A stretch of 64,000 nucleotides of DNA from Solimonas flava DSM 18980 (GTDB lineage: Bacteria > Pseudomonadota > Gammaproteobacteria > Nevskiales > Nevskiaceae): assembly GCF_000426685.1 (NCBI RefSeq), contig NZ_AUFV01000008.1, forward strand, positions 256,530 through 320,529. The letters run 5' to 3'. Of this stretch, positions 18,817 to 27,770 are shown in pieces. How positions within the stretch are numbered: the first letter of the stretch is position 1; the number at the start of each line of letters is the position of its first letter. The notes below the pieces were generated by a model. That model ran no database searches and was not told where the DNA came from. It saw only the letters and a list, made by a program, of their open reading frames with translations. The translations under genes and the position numbers were made by a program.

Positions 18817-19574
18817 GGCGCTTTTCCGGACTGCCAGAGTTCTTCCAAATGCTGCTTGTCACGCAAGGTATCCATAGGCTGCCAAAAGCCCTCATGCTTG
18901 TAAGCATGCAGTTGTCCTTGGGCGGCCAGGGCTTCCAGCGGCTTGCGCTCCCAGATCGTGCTGTCGTCTTCAATAAGGTCAATCACTTTGGGCGAGAGCA
19001 CGAAGAAGCCACCATTGATCCAGCCCCCGTCGCCACTTGGCTTCTCCTGGAAGGAATGGACCGCATCGCCTTCCATGCCCAGAGCGCCAAAACGACCGGG
19101 CGGCTGCGTGGCCGTCATCGTCGCCAGCTTGCCGTGCGCTTTGTGAAAGCCCAGCGTCTTGCCAATATCGATGTTTCCCACGCCATCTCCGTACGTGAGG
19201 CAAAAGGCCGGTTCATCGGCCACGTACTGACGCACGCGCTTCAGTCGCCCGCCGGTCATCGTGGAATCGCCTGTGTCGACCAAAGTCACACGCCACGGCT
19301 CTGCATTGTTGTTATGCACGTGCATGCGGTTGTGAGACATGTCGAACGTGACATCGGACATGTGAAGGTAGTAGTTTGCAAAATACTCCTTCACCACATA
19401 GCCCTTGTAGCCCAGACAAATCACGAAATCATGTATGCCATAAGCCGAATAGATCTTCATGATGTGCCATAGGATCGGCTTGCCGCCGACCTCGACCATC
19501 GGTTTCGGGCGAACGCTGGTTTCCTCGCTCAAGCGAGTGCCCAACCCACCAGCCAAGATTACCGCTTTCATCAA
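18801..19574 (-). CDS. rfbF: Glucose-1-phosphate cytidylyltransferase RfbF
   Basis: 257 aa, the typical length. The N-terminus [20 protein letters not shown] contains the nucleotidyltransferase loop GGxGTR, followed by [33 protein letters not shown] near residue 122 is the metal/CTP-binding region characteristic of the cytidylyl branch. It makes CDP-glucose from glucose-1-P and CTP, the entry step to CDP-3,6-dideoxyhexoses. It precedes rfbG with a short overlap and follows the E3 reductase gene by 26 bp. Confidence 0.95.
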   Translation of the reverse strand: MMKAVILAGGLGTRLSEETSVRPKPMVEVGGKPILWHIMKIYSAYGIHDFVICLGYKGYVVKEYFANYYLHMSDVTFDMSHNRMHVHNNNAEPWRVTLVDTGDSTMTGGRLKRVRQYVADEPAFCLTYGDGVGNIDIGKTLGFHKAHGKLATMTATQPPGRFGALGMEGDAVHSFQEKPSGDGGWINGGFFVLSPKVIDLIEDDSTIWERKPLEALAAQGQLHAYKHEGFWQPMDTLRDKQHLEELWQSGKAPWKLW

Positions 19575-19600
19575 TTCCCCTGGGTTAGCATTACGTCCAA

Positions 19601-20641
19601 TTACGAGGACGTGAACGGGTCGCTTCTAAAACGATCAGCCGGCAGGGTCAGATTCAAACAAACCTTACGAGCCTGCTCGATCATCGCTGGATTTCCACAG
19701 GCCAGTACCAAGCCATCGGAAAGATCGTCATAGTCCTGCGTCAAAAGATCCTGCACGTGCCGCGGCGAAGCCAGCACTTCGCGAGAATGCACCGCCCGAT
19801 ATCGAAGCCCGATGCGCGAGGACAGCACTTTTACTCTGGAGCGAAGGTATTCATCCCGCTCATGGCGATTTCCCCAGTACAGAGCAATGTCGCCCAATGC
19901 AGCTCGTTTTTCTGGCGACAGCGCTTCGAGAATCGCCAGAATCGGAGCGATTCCGGTGCCAGTCGCCAAAAAGATCGTTCGGGAAGCTCGGTCGTTGTCA
20001 CGCAAAAAGAAGTGCCCATACGGGCCGTCCAGATGCAACAGGTCGCCTGGCTTCGCTGTTCCGAATAGATAGTCGCTGAAAGCGCCGTGGTTGACGCGGC
20101 GGACATGTACGCGCAGCAGCTTGTCCTCGGCTGGAGCCGCGGCAAGCGAATAGCTCCGGGTAACGCGTTCCTTGTTAGTGAGGCGCACGAACTGACCGGG
20201 AAGGAATCTCGGATTCATAGCTGGCGGCATGCGCAGCGTCAGTTCAACGACATCATCACTTAGAAAACTCAGAGCATGAATCTTTGCTGGACTACGAAAC
20301 TGCCGAACATTGGCAAGCTCAGGAAAATGCGGGAGCGAAACGACGAGGTCCGAGCATGCAGCAGCATTACATAGATAAATACCCTGATCTGAATGCAAAG
20401 ACTGAGAGGGATTAACGGCATTTACCTCCCCAGCCGCTAAAGCAGCCACGCATTGTCCGCAGTCTCCGCGACGACATGAGTAATTAACAGGCAGGCCAGC
20501 GCTCACTGCCTCGTCGAGTAGGCTACGGCTGGAATCCACTTCGATGCGGCGCAGTTCCGAGCCGATCTGAAAATCCACATGGGGCATAGGAAACTCGCGC
20601 CTCATTTTCTTTGCCATCTGCCGCGCTGCGCAAATCGGCAC
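19601..20641 (-). CDS. CDP-6-deoxy-glucoseen reductase (E3, AscD/DdhD type)
   Basis: 346 aa from a GTG with a GGAG site 5 bp upstream. An internal ATG at 20587 would give 328 aa, closer to known E3 proteins, so the start is uncertain. An N-terminal plant-type ferredoxin domain has [12 protein letters not shown] and a later Cys in YLCNAA. It is followed by an FAD-binding RSYSLAAAP, the NAD-binding [14 protein letters not shown] and the C-terminal [13 protein letters not shown]. It passes electrons from NADH through FAD and 2Fe-2S to the RfbH intermediate. It starts 12 bp after the wzc stop, and its presence makes the 3-deoxygenation step complete. Confidence 0.92.
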   Translation of the reverse strand: MPICAARQMAKKMRREFPMPHVDFQIGSELRRIEVDSSRSLLDEAVSAGLPVNYSCRRGDCGQCVAALAAGEVNAVNPSQSLHSDQGIYLCNAAACSDLVVSLPHFPELANVRQFRSPAKIHALSFLSDDVVELTLRMPPAMNPRFLPGQFVRLTNKERVTRSYSLAAAPAEDKLLRVHVRRVNHGAFSDYLFGTAKPGDLLHLDGPYGHFFLRDNDRASRTIFLATGTGIAPILAILEALSPEKRAALGDIALYWGNRHERDEYLRSRVKVLSSRIGLRYRAVHSREVLASPRHVQDLLTQDYDDLSDGLVLACGNPAMIEQARKVCLNLTLPADRFRSDPFTSS

Positions 20642-20653
20642 GACGACTCCGAG

Positions 20654-22939
20654 TTAGGTGCTTTTGCCTCCCCCCTTATAGCCATAGCTGGAATAGCCAT
20701 ATGCGTAGCCATAGCTGCCGTAGCCATAGCTGCCGACACGTGCGCCAACCTGGTTGAAGATAGCACCGCGCACCTTGACTCCAGCCTGCCGCAAGCGCCG
20801 CGCCGTCTCTTCAATGGCACGCATCGGATGCTCGGCTGACTTGAGTACCAACATCGTGGTGCCGGCAAGGCGCCCAATGATGGCGGCGTCTGTTACCGGC
20901 AGCACTGGCGGCGTATCAACAAGGACATAGTCGTACCGAGCAGATAGGTCGCGCAGCAATTCCGCAAAGCGGTCATGCATAAGAATTTCGGCAGGATTCG
21001 GTGGCCGAGTACCGCCGGGAATGAAATCGAGATTCTTGACTGCGGTTTGTCGAATAATCGCCGCCTTTTCGCTCGTGCCCGCGATGTACTCACTAATGCC
21101 CGGCTTCTGCTCGGTATTGATGTACTTATACAAATGACCGCGTCGCAGATCAGCGTCGAGCACGACAGTGCGCTTGCCCGACAATGCCAGCACCGCGCCA
21201 AGGTTGATCGAGACAAAGCTCTTTCCGAGGCCGGCAACCGGCCCAGTAAGCATGATGATGTTATTTGGCGCTTCGAGCATGGCGAAGTGCAGCGACGTAC
21301 GCAGGCTACGCAGCGCCTCAATCGCAAGCTCGGTGCCATCTAACGCGGCGAGAATTTTGCTGTCCGCACTTGCACTTGCACTTGCGTGCCTCATTCTTCG
21401 CATCAGCTTCTGCTGCACCGGCGAATACGGAATGGAGGCGTACGTCGGCAAACCCAGCACACGCTCCAAATCCTCCGGCCGGTCGACTCCGCGCAGCAGA
21501 GCGCGCATCACAAAGACTGTCATCACCCCGACGAACAATCCAACCATTATGCCGAGCGCTGCCACGAGCCTTTTTTTGGGCTTGGCGGGCAGTAGTGGGA
21601 TTAGGCCACGGTCGACAATTCGCACATTGCCCACGGTACCGGCCTTTGTTACCTGCAATTCCTGTGCAGAATTAAGCAAAGAGGTGTAGAGCTGCGTATT
21701 TACATCGAGATCGCGCATCAAACTCAGAACTTCCTGCTGAGTCTCCGGCAGCGTCTCGACCTTCTTCTTCAGCGCCTCCTGCTCACGCTCGACACCGACA
21801 ATTTGCTGATTAAACGACGTCACCACAGGATGCTGCGGCGTGTATCTCAACAAAGCTGCATCGCGCTTCTGCATCAAGTCCAGCCGCTGCGTCTCGAGCT
21901 CAACAGATCGCTGCAGGACGATCTGCGTTTCCTGTTGGACGTCTACAGAGCCCTTCTTGAGCTTGTAAGTGTTGAGTTTGGCCTGCGCCGAATCAACCTT
22001 GTCGCGCAAATCCGGCAACTGCTTCTTCAGAAACTCCAGAGACTGAGCTGCCTGCGCCGAGCGTCGCTCGACATTCTGACTTAGATATGCGTCTTCGACG
22101 GCATTGATGAAGCGCGCAGAAAAACGGCGATCATTATCCTCGAACTTCAAGCTCAGCATGCCAGAGTCTCGCGGCTGCTCAGTTACCGTCAGACGATTAT
22201 TAAGATCGGCTAGCAGCGTCTGCAGCGCGACACGCGTAACTGTGAAGCGGGTGCCAGGTCGTGCAGTGAGCTCCTGTACAAAGATTGCTGCCGGTCCGTC
22301 GGGAGTGTTGACCGCCGAACGAGCCCCAACTTTTCCGGTCAGCACAGGTACATCATCGGCGTCACGCAGAACGTAATCGCCATTCACCCCGGCAATCAAA
22401 GTAAACCCAAGGTCGTACCAGCTTTCGGGGAGTTCGAGCGCCGTAATACGTATACGCTCGCCCCCCCAAGCAAAACGCTTCAGACCTAGCGGCGCTTGGG
22501 CGGGCACTGGGAGATCTGCACGACGACGCGCAATTGCCTTGCCAATCACCGGAAAATAGTTAGGCTCGACACTGATGTAGAGTTGAAGATTGTCGATTAC
22601 CGAGCCCAGCACCATATTGCTTTTGATTATCGCAATCTCGGCCGGCGCATCCGTCGGTGGAGCTCCAATCAATGTGGAAAGCTGATCTACCGATGAGCTC
22701 AAGGCTCCCTTTTCCTTTTCAACCTGAACAAGGCCGCCAGCCTGATAGACCGGCTGAACCGTCAGCGCGTAAATAACACTAAAAAAAGTAATAGCCAGCG
22801 TGATTCCAACAACAACCCATTTGCCACTCCAGACTATATCGAGCAGTTCACGGAGGTTAATTTCTTCTTCATCCAACTGGCGCATAGGCGCCAATGCTTG
22901 CGGGCTGGAAGAGCCTGAGACTTGATTCTGATCGTTCAC
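20654..22939 (-). CDS. wzc: Polysaccharide co-polymerase with BY-type tyrosine kinase (Wzc-like)
   Basis: 761 aa. An N-terminal Wzz domain has a membrane segment around residues 38-60, a long coiled-coil periplasmic region (about 280-430), and a second membrane segment VAALGIMVGLFVGVMTVFV around 460. The cytoplasmic kinase domain has Walker A LTGPVAGLGKSFVSIN, A' VVLDADLRRG and Walker B YDYVLVDTPPVLP. The last ~25 residues hold eight Tyr in GSYGY-like repeats, the autophosphorylation cluster. It controls chain length and export with Wza. No low-molecular-weight tyrosine phosphatase (Wzb) is found in the window. A short hexamer repeat at 21366-21383 encodes part of the Ala-Ser linker between the second membrane segment and the kinase. 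Confidence 0.93.
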   Translation of the reverse strand: MNDQNQVSGSSSPQALAPMRQLDEEEINLRELLDIVWSGKWVVVGITLAITFFSVIYALTVQPVYQAGGLVQVEKEKGALSSSVDQLSTLIGAPPTDAPAEIAIIKSNMVLGSVIDNLQLYISVEPNYFPVIGKAIARRRADLPVPAQAPLGLKRFAWGGERIRITALELPESWYDLGFTLIAGVNGDYVLRDADDVPVLTGKVGARSAVNTPDGPAAIFVQELTARPGTRFTVTRVALQTLLADLNNRLTVTEQPRDSGMLSLKFEDNDRRFSARFINAVEDAYLSQNVERRSAQAAQSLEFLKKQLPDLRDKVDSAQAKLNTYKLKKGSVDVQQETQIVLQRSVELETQRLDLMQKRDAALLRYTPQHPVVTSFNQQIVGVEREQEALKKKVETLPETQQEVLSLMRDLDVNTQLYTSLLNSAQELQVTKAGTVGNVRIVDRGLIPLLPAKPKKRLVAALGIMVGLFVGVMTVFVMRALLRGVDRPEDLERVLGLPTYASIPYSPVQQKLMRRMRHASASASADSKILAALDGTELAIEALRSLRTSLHFAMLEAPNNIIMLTGPVAGLGKSFVSINLGAVLALSGKRTVVLDADLRRGHLYKYINTEQKPGISEYIAGTSEKAAIIRQTAVKNLDFIPGGTRPPNPAEILMHDRFAELLRDLSARYDYVLVDTPPVLPVTDAAIIGRLAGTTMLVLKSAEHPMRAIEETARRLRQAGVKVRGAIFNQVGARVGSYGYGSYGYAYGYSSYGYKGGGKST
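20679..20734 (-). repeat. 15-bp tandem repeat encoding the Tyr-rich tail of the BY-kinase
   Basis: Two perfect copies of GTAGCCATAGCTGCC (20705-20719 and 20720-20734) adjoin degenerate copies at 20679-20704. On the coding strand each unit encodes Gly-Ser-Tyr-Gly-Tyr. Unit gain or loss keeps frame and changes the number of phosphorylatable tyrosines. Confidence 0.8.
21366..21383 (-). repeat. Three tandem GCACTT hexamers in wzc
   Basis: Three perfect GCACTT units encode the Ala-Ser-Ala-Ser linker just before the kinase domain. The six-base period preserves frame, so length variants would only alter the linker. Confidence 0.7.
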
Positions 22940-22954
22940 GGTAAAAAGCAGTCG

Positions 22955-24271
22955 TTATGGCCCAGCAGAGCCTTTGTTGTTTCCCTGCAATCCCACGGCT
23001 GATGCCGTTGTAGGAATCGCTGCGGCGACTCCCCGTTTCAGCTGGAATAGCTCTCTCTCAAAACGGCCAAGTATTGCGTCTTGGTCCAAATGGGCTTCCG
23101 CATACAGGCGAGCGTTCGCCGCAAGGCTCTGATGCAAGACAGGATCATCTGCTAGCTTTTTTAGAGCCGCTATCAATGAATCTCTATCTTCCGGAGGAAT
23201 AACCAAGCCCGTTTGAGCATCATGAACCGCCTCAAACAACGCAGTTCCCGGCTCAGCCGTAGCGACAGCCGGCCTACCCGCGGCGAGGATGTTGGTCAGT
23301 TTCGACGGCATCACAAGATCCGCTGCGTGGGCACGCTGGATGACCAAGTGAACATCAGCAGAAGCAAGCATTTCATTAAGTCGATCTAACGGCTGCAACG
23401 GCAAGAAATGCACATTCATTAGCCCGCGTTGTCGCGCCTGATGCCCCAGCTCGTCGGCGTCGGAACCCGAACCGACCATGACAAATTGGAAGCGGCTGTC
23501 CTCAATCAGCTGCGCAGCCGCATCCAGCACCAGCGAAAGCCCCTGCTTGCGTCCCATTGCCCCGGCATACATGACGAGTGTCTGCTCGGGTCCGATTCCC
23601 AAGTCACGACGAAACGCGCTGTCGCGTGGACTGGGTTTAATGCCACGGACATCACTCCAGTTGGCCAGTTCAATGACGCAAGACTCAGCCGCCCCCTTGG
23701 AGACGGCACGACGACACATGGCGGGCGTAATTGAAGAGACCCGCGTAGCTGATCGAAGCAGGCCCTTCTCAATCCTCAGCAGCAGTTTGCCAAGCACCCC
23801 GCCGTTGAGCATCCCCAGTCCCAGTGCAGCATCCACCTGAAAGTCTTGGATGTGATAAATCCAAGGCACCTGACGCAGACCTTTGACGATCATAGGCCAA
23901 ATGCCAGAAAAGAGCGGGGGACAAACTGCGATGATCACGTCCGGCCGCTTGCGGCCGAAAAGCACTCCCAGCCATGGAAGGGCGCTCGCCGCAAAGATGC
24001 TGAAGTCGACGAGAACACGACGCAACGACGTAACATGGCCATCTTTGGGGATGTAGTGAGGCACGCGGAAAATGCTGACATCGCGCCAAATTTCACGTCG
24101 ATAGCCCTGTCGATAGCCGGATGCAAGCTTCCATTCTGGGTAGTACGGAAATCCAGTGATTACCTGCACTTCGTGCCCACGCGCGGCAAACCATGCGGCC
24201 ATCTCACCAGTGTATTTTCCGATCCCGGTCTTCTCAGGAAAAAAATTCCCGGCATGAATCAAGATGCGCAT
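22955..24271 (-). CDS. WcaI-like glycosyltransferase family 4
   Basis: 438 aa. The N-terminus MRILIHAGNFFPEKTGIGKY with the GIGKYTGEMAAWFAARGHEV segment, the FPYYPEWKL motif near residue 41 and the hydrophobic stretch near 90-125 all match the WcaI/WbuB group of colanic-acid-type transferases. The donor domain has VMYAGAMGRKQGLSLVLDA near 235 and PSKLTNILAAGRPAVATAEPG near 325. It probably adds the second or a later sugar to the undecaprenyl-linked repeat unit. It lies 15 bp downstream of nothing else than the Wza-Wzc pair, between those two genes in the leftward operon. Confidence 0.88.
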   Translation of the reverse strand: MRILIHAGNFFPEKTGIGKYTGEMAAWFAARGHEVQVITGFPYYPEWKLASGYRQGYRREIWRDVSIFRVPHYIPKDGHVTSLRRVLVDFSIFAASALPWLGVLFGRKRPDVIIAVCPPLFSGIWPMIVKGLRQVPWIYHIQDFQVDAALGLGMLNGGVLGKLLLRIEKGLLRSATRVSSITPAMCRRAVSKGAAESCVIELANWSDVRGIKPSPRDSAFRRDLGIGPEQTLVMYAGAMGRKQGLSLVLDAAAQLIEDSRFQFVMVGSGSDADELGHQARQRGLMNVHFLPLQPLDRLNEMLASADVHLVIQRAHAADLVMPSKLTNILAAGRPAVATAEPGTALFEAVHDAQTGLVIPPEDRDSLIAALKKLADDPVLHQSLAANARLYAEAHLDQDAILGRFERELFQLKRGVAAAIPTTASAVGLQGNNKGSAGP

Positions 24272-24336
24272 CTTTCGGAGTGTCCGCTTCCCGCTGGCTT
24301 ATAGCGCCGAGCTAATGCCGACGACGGTACCATTAA

Positions 24337-25512
24337 TTAGTTACCCCCAAGATTATCAACCGTGTTGACAATCACGGCTGTGCTGAGCAGGCCTTGAAGT
24401 GTCGGCAGAATCTGTGATAACGCACGGTTCCAGCGACCGATCGGCGCCTCCGCTACATAGACAACGTCATTCGCCTGCAACTCAAATTTCTGCGCCAGCA
24501 GCAGCGCATCTGGATGTCGGGAATCGAGCTGATAGATTTTTGGATCCTCGAAATCGCCACGAATAACATAGATGCGGCGAGCGTTTGCTGTCAGTTGATT
24601 GACACCGCCAGCCGCAACGAGGACCTTAGCTAGATTTGCGTCGCCGCTGGTTACTTCTACCAATGCTGGGCGAACAACTTCGCCCAGCACGAAGAGCACG
24701 TCATGCTTCAAAGGAGGAACGATTACGACGTCGCCGTCTTGGAGTACGAAGTCCTCCCGTACATCTCCGGTCTTCAGCATTCTTTCCACATCGACGACAT
24801 ATTCTGTGTTACCACGCTTCAGCAGCACATGCCGCAAATCTGGGTACTCAGCGACGGTTGTCTGGGTTTGTGTTGAAGTCGTGATCGCGCGCGGATCCTG
24901 CTGGCCTCGCAGTTGAAGGATCCCCCCCGAAGCAGAAATTGCTGCTATCAGCGTCAGCGGCACGTCAGTAATGGCTTGGTAGCCCGGCTTCTGCACCTGC
25001 CCTGTCACCATCACGCGCTGGCTACGAAATGCAGCCACCGCCACTACAACCTGCCCCGTTTTCAGGTAGGTAGACAATGCCCTAATGACGCGCGACTGAG
25101 CCTCGGCCGGAGTGGCGCCCGCGACAGGCACATATCCGCCAAATGGCAAATAGACGGTGCCATCGTCGTATACTGTAAAATTATCATTTGCATTGCCGTT
25201 GACAATTCGCGAGTCGCCCGGCGAGTTAAAAACGACCACCGACGGGACTGAAATCGTCAGAATATCGTTCGGCTGGATACGATAGCGATAGGCTGAACGA
25301 TCAGCCGTGGGTGGTGGCGGCTGCGGGCTCGTTGCACCCGCTTGAACCTTCATGTCTAGCAGCAACTCGGGCGTCAAGGTCAGAACTTCAGGCGCCTTCT
25401 TGCGCTCAAGCGAGCCCGAATCATACGGCGCCGACATTCCGGCGCAACCAGAAACCAATAATCCGAACAGACAAGCGCTAGTGAAAGCCGCGCACCTCAG
25501 GAGCAGCTGCAT
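24337..25512 (-). CDS. wza: Outer-membrane polysaccharide export lipoprotein (Wza-like)
   Basis: About 391 aa from the ATG at 25512, chosen because it follows a GGAG ribosome site and begins a lipoprotein signal peptide with the lipobox LVSGC. A longer reading from 25593 lacks these. The mature part has the polysaccharide export domain YRIQPNDILTISV (about residue 80) with DGTVYLPFGGYVPVAGATPAEAQ, then SLBB-type beta-grasp repeats (QRVMVTGQVQKPG and DVLFVLGEVVRPA). It forms the outer-membrane channel acting with the Wzc-like protein. Confidence 0.93.
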   Translation of the reverse strand: MQLLLRCAAFTSACLFGLLVSGCAGMSAPYDSGSLERKKAPEVLTLTPELLLDMKVQAGATSPQPPPPTADRSAYRYRIQPNDILTISVPSVVVFNSPGDSRIVNGNANDNFTVYDDGTVYLPFGGYVPVAGATPAEAQSRVIRALSTYLKTGQVVVAVAAFRSQRVMVTGQVQKPGYQAITDVPLTLIAAISASGGILQLRGQQDPRAITTSTQTQTTVAEYPDLRHVLLKRGNTEYVVDVERMLKTGDVREDFVLQDGDVVIVPPLKHDVLFVLGEVVRPALVEVTSGDANLAKVLVAAGGVNQLTANARRIYVIRGDFEDPKIYQLDSRHPDALLLAQKFELQANDVVYVAEAPIGRWNRALSQILPTLQGLLSTAVIVNTVDNLGGN

Positions 25513-25626
25513 AGGATCTCCGTAAGATAGATTTTCTACAACTCCGCACACGCCATGAAACAGAGGCCAACAGCTTTGTGCAGAGATCCCCAACCCACAC
25601 TCAATTCGCAGCGCCGGGGAGTTTCT

Positions 25627-26391
25627 CTAGTACGCTTTCTCATCACCTCGGAGCGCACTGAGGATGGTCAAGCCAATGAGCTTCATATCCATTGTCAGGC
25701 TAACATTCCGACAATAGAAAAGATCAAAGCGAACGCGATGCGTCATTTCACGAGCGCTGCGCGTCTCTCCCCGACAACCTGAAATCTGTGCAAGCCCCGA
25801 TACGCCAGGCTTCACCATATTACGCAAAGCATATCCCGGCACTACGTCCTTGAAAACTGCATCAAGTTCCGGTACGTGCGGCCGAGGTCCGATCACCGAC
25901 ATGTCTCCAATCAAGACGTTGATGAATTGCGGAACTTCGTCGAGATTGGTACGCCGAAGAAACGCGCCTACCCGAGTAATGCGTGAATCCTGCTTCTGCG
26001 CCTGAACAAATCCACGCGCCGGATCGTGCGTCATGGTCCGGAACTTGAAACAGGTGAATATCTTGCCGTTAAGACCGACGCGCTTCTGCCGGAAGAAAAT
26101 CGGGCCAGGAGAATTGAGTCGCACGGCAATGCCGATCAACGGGAATAACCAAATCGCGATGAGTACAAGGAAACAGGTCGAAAAGGCTACGTCGAACAGG
26201 CGCTTGCCTGACCGCGGATAGAAGCGACGCTGTTCCTGTAATACTTGCTCGTCGCTGGCAGGGCGGGGAAACGCCTCCACCTTGGCCACAAGTACGCGAC
26301 GACGCTGGAAACTAGGCGCTTCAGAATGAAACTGCCCGTCAATCTCCAGCTCGCGCGTTTGCAGCGGGCCGGTCGCTGGACCACCTTCCAT
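25627..26391 (-). CDS. Undecaprenyl-phosphate sugar-1-phosphate transferase (WbaP/WcaJ-type)
   Basis: 254 aa from the ATG at 26391 (GAGG 6 bp upstream). An in-frame ATG at 26451 would add 20 residues without a good ribosome site. One hydrophobic hairpin, SGKRLFDVAFSTCFLVLIAIWLFPLIGIAV in two adjoining parts, is followed by the catalytic domain: SPGPIFFRQKRVGLNG, CFKFRTM, LRRTNLDEVPQFINVLIGD and MSVIGPRPHVPE. It starts repeat-unit assembly by loading a sugar-1-P onto undecaprenyl phosphate. The long N-terminal multi-span region of full WbaP is absent. First gene of the leftward polysaccharide operon. Confidence 0.92.
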   Translation of the reverse strand: MEGGPATGPLQTRELEIDGQFHSEAPSFQRRRVLVAKVEAFPRPASDEQVLQEQRRFYPRSGKRLFDVAFSTCFLVLIAIWLFPLIGIAVRLNSPGPIFFRQKRVGLNGKIFTCFKFRTMTHDPARGFVQAQKQDSRITRVGAFLRRTNLDEVPQFINVLIGDMSVIGPRPHVPELDAVFKDVVPGYALRNMVKPGVSGLAQISGCRGETRSAREMTHRVRFDLFYCRNVSLTMDMKLIGLTILSALRGDEKAY

Positions 26392-26451
26392 GAGACCCCT
26401 CGCCAGGGCCCAGAGTCGGACCCGGAACGAACTATTTATCCCTATAGGCAT

Positions 26452-26716
26452 GACCCGCGGGCCAGCCCCCGAAAAGTTACTCGCACCAAATCGGAGCTTT
26501 CACTCTACCCTCAATTCGTCATGGTGCAAAGCAGCATTAAGCATGCCACAGGCATCTCGCACAAAGTGTGATACCTCGCTCACCCGAACAAGCCCCTGAA
26601 CTGGGGGACTTTCGTGCGCGCCCGATACTGCCGCTTACGTATTAAAGCGCTCGTTAGATGCACGCAGCGTGAACGAAGCTCGAAGAGCGCTCCGCGAGGC
26701 AGCCCGCGACGAAAGC
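26452..26716 (-). other. Leader region upstream of the polysaccharide operon
   Basis: 265 bp between the end of secF and the first polysaccharide gene. No ORF with family features or a ribosome site is seen. Only weak leftward promoter-like hexamers occur (for example TTGCAC on the minus strand near 26526), and no clear terminator follows secF, so read-through from secF is possible. No convincing JUMPstart/ops element was found. Confidence 0.45.
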
Positions 26717-27646
26717 TCAAGGCATCTCGTCGACTTCCTTGTCCTTCGGGGGAAGCAGGTCTTCGCGCGAGACGCCGAGGGCGACGGCGAGGTTGGTGGA
26801 GACGTAGATCGAAGAGTAGGTCGCGACGATGACGCCAACGATCAGCGCGACGGAGAAGCTGTGAACCGTCGAGCCGCCCAGGACCAGCAGGGCGGTGAGC
26901 ACGAGCAGCGTGGTCAAGTGCGTGATGACCGAGCGCAGGATCGTCTGGTTCACCGAGAGATTGACGACATCGAGGATGCCGCTACGGCGCTCGGAGATCA
27001 GATTCTCGCGAATGCGGTCGAAGATGACGATGGTTTCGTTATTGGAGTAGCCGATCAGCGCCAGGATGGCTGCCAGCGTCGTGATATCGAACTCGACCTG
27101 GAAGATCGACAGGAAGCCGAGCACCATCACCGCATCGTGAACCAGAGCCGCGATCGCGCCGACCGAGAACTTCCACTCGAAGCGGAACATGATGTAAGCG
27201 GCGATGCCCATGAACGCGAACAGCAGCGCCAGGCCACCCGCACTGAACAGCTCCTCGCCGATCTGCGGGCCGACGAACTCGATGCGACGCAGGGTGATGT
27301 CGTTGTCCTTGGCGTGCAGCGCCTCGAGCACATGCGTGCTCACCTGCGACGAGTTCTCGCTGCTGGCGGGCGGCAGCCGGATCAGAACCGCCGACGAGGC
27401 ACCAAAGTACTGCACGATGGCGCGTTCGTACCCCGCTTCGGCCAGGTCATGGCGGACTTTGTCGAGTTCGACGCTCTTCGGGTACGAGACCTCCACCAGC
27501 ACGCCGCCGGTGAAGTCGATGCCGAAGTTCAGACCACGGAAGACGACCAGCAGGATGGCAGCGACCGTCAGGATCGACGACACCACCAGGCCCACCTTGC
27601 GCTGGGCCATGAAGTTGATTTTGGGAACGCGGGCAAAGAATTTCAT
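26717..27646 (-). CDS. secF: Protein translocase subunit SecF
   Basis: 309 aa, the usual size. Features are an N-terminal cytoplasmic stretch and membrane segment VGLVVSSILTVAAILLVVF, the conserved GLNFGIDFTGGVLVEV (about residues 41-56) and the C-terminal RND-type membrane region with ALIGYSNNETIVIFDRIRENL near 198. With SecD and YajC it uses the proton-motive force to help late steps of Sec export. It lies 124 bp after secD, and that gap contains a palindrome and a strong hairpin. Confidence 0.97.
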   Translation of the reverse strand: MKFFARVPKINFMAQRKVGLVVSSILTVAAILLVVFRGLNFGIDFTGGVLVEVSYPKSVELDKVRHDLAEAGYERAIVQYFGASSAVLIRLPPASSENSSQVSTHVLEALHAKDNDITLRRIEFVGPQIGEELFSAGGLALLFAFMGIAAYIMFRFEWKFSVGAIAALVHDAVMVLGFLSIFQVEFDITTLAAILALIGYSNNETIVIFDRIRENLISERRSGILDVVNLSVNQTILRSVITHLTTLLVLTALLVLGGSTVHSFSVALIVGVIVATYSSIYVSTNLAVALGVSREDLLPPKDKEVDEMP

Positions 27647-27705
27647 GAATTTGGCCTCAGTGTCGCCAACCCTGGCGCGACCTTCTCACTTGATCGAACC
27701 GCCCA

Positions 27706-27719
27706 CGCATTGCAATGCG
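27706..27719. repeat. Perfect 14-bp palindrome between secD and secF
   Basis: CGCATTGCAATGCG is fully self-complementary. It lies 13 bp from the hairpin at 27732-27759 in the secD-secF gap. Function unknown. Confidence 0.5.
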
Positions 27720-27731
27720 CCCTGAGCGGGA

Positions 27732-27759
27732 TGGCCGATGTCCACCGGGACATCGGCCA
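27732..27759 (-). promoter_or_regulatory. Strong 12-bp-stem hairpin in the secD-secF gap
   Basis: TGGCCGATGTCC (27732-27743) pairs perfectly with GGACATCGGCCA (27748-27759) around a 4-base loop. On the minus-strand transcript no U-run follows, so it is unlikely to be a simple intrinsic terminator. It may stabilise or process the secD-secF mRNA. Confidence 0.6.
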
Positions 27760-27770
27760 GGGAATTTCGC

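Noticed and set aside
26452-26716. JUMPstart/ops-like element upstream of the polysaccharide operon
   Set aside because: The minus strand has only a loose match (AGCGGCAGTAT) to the ops core and no wider JUMPstart similarity.
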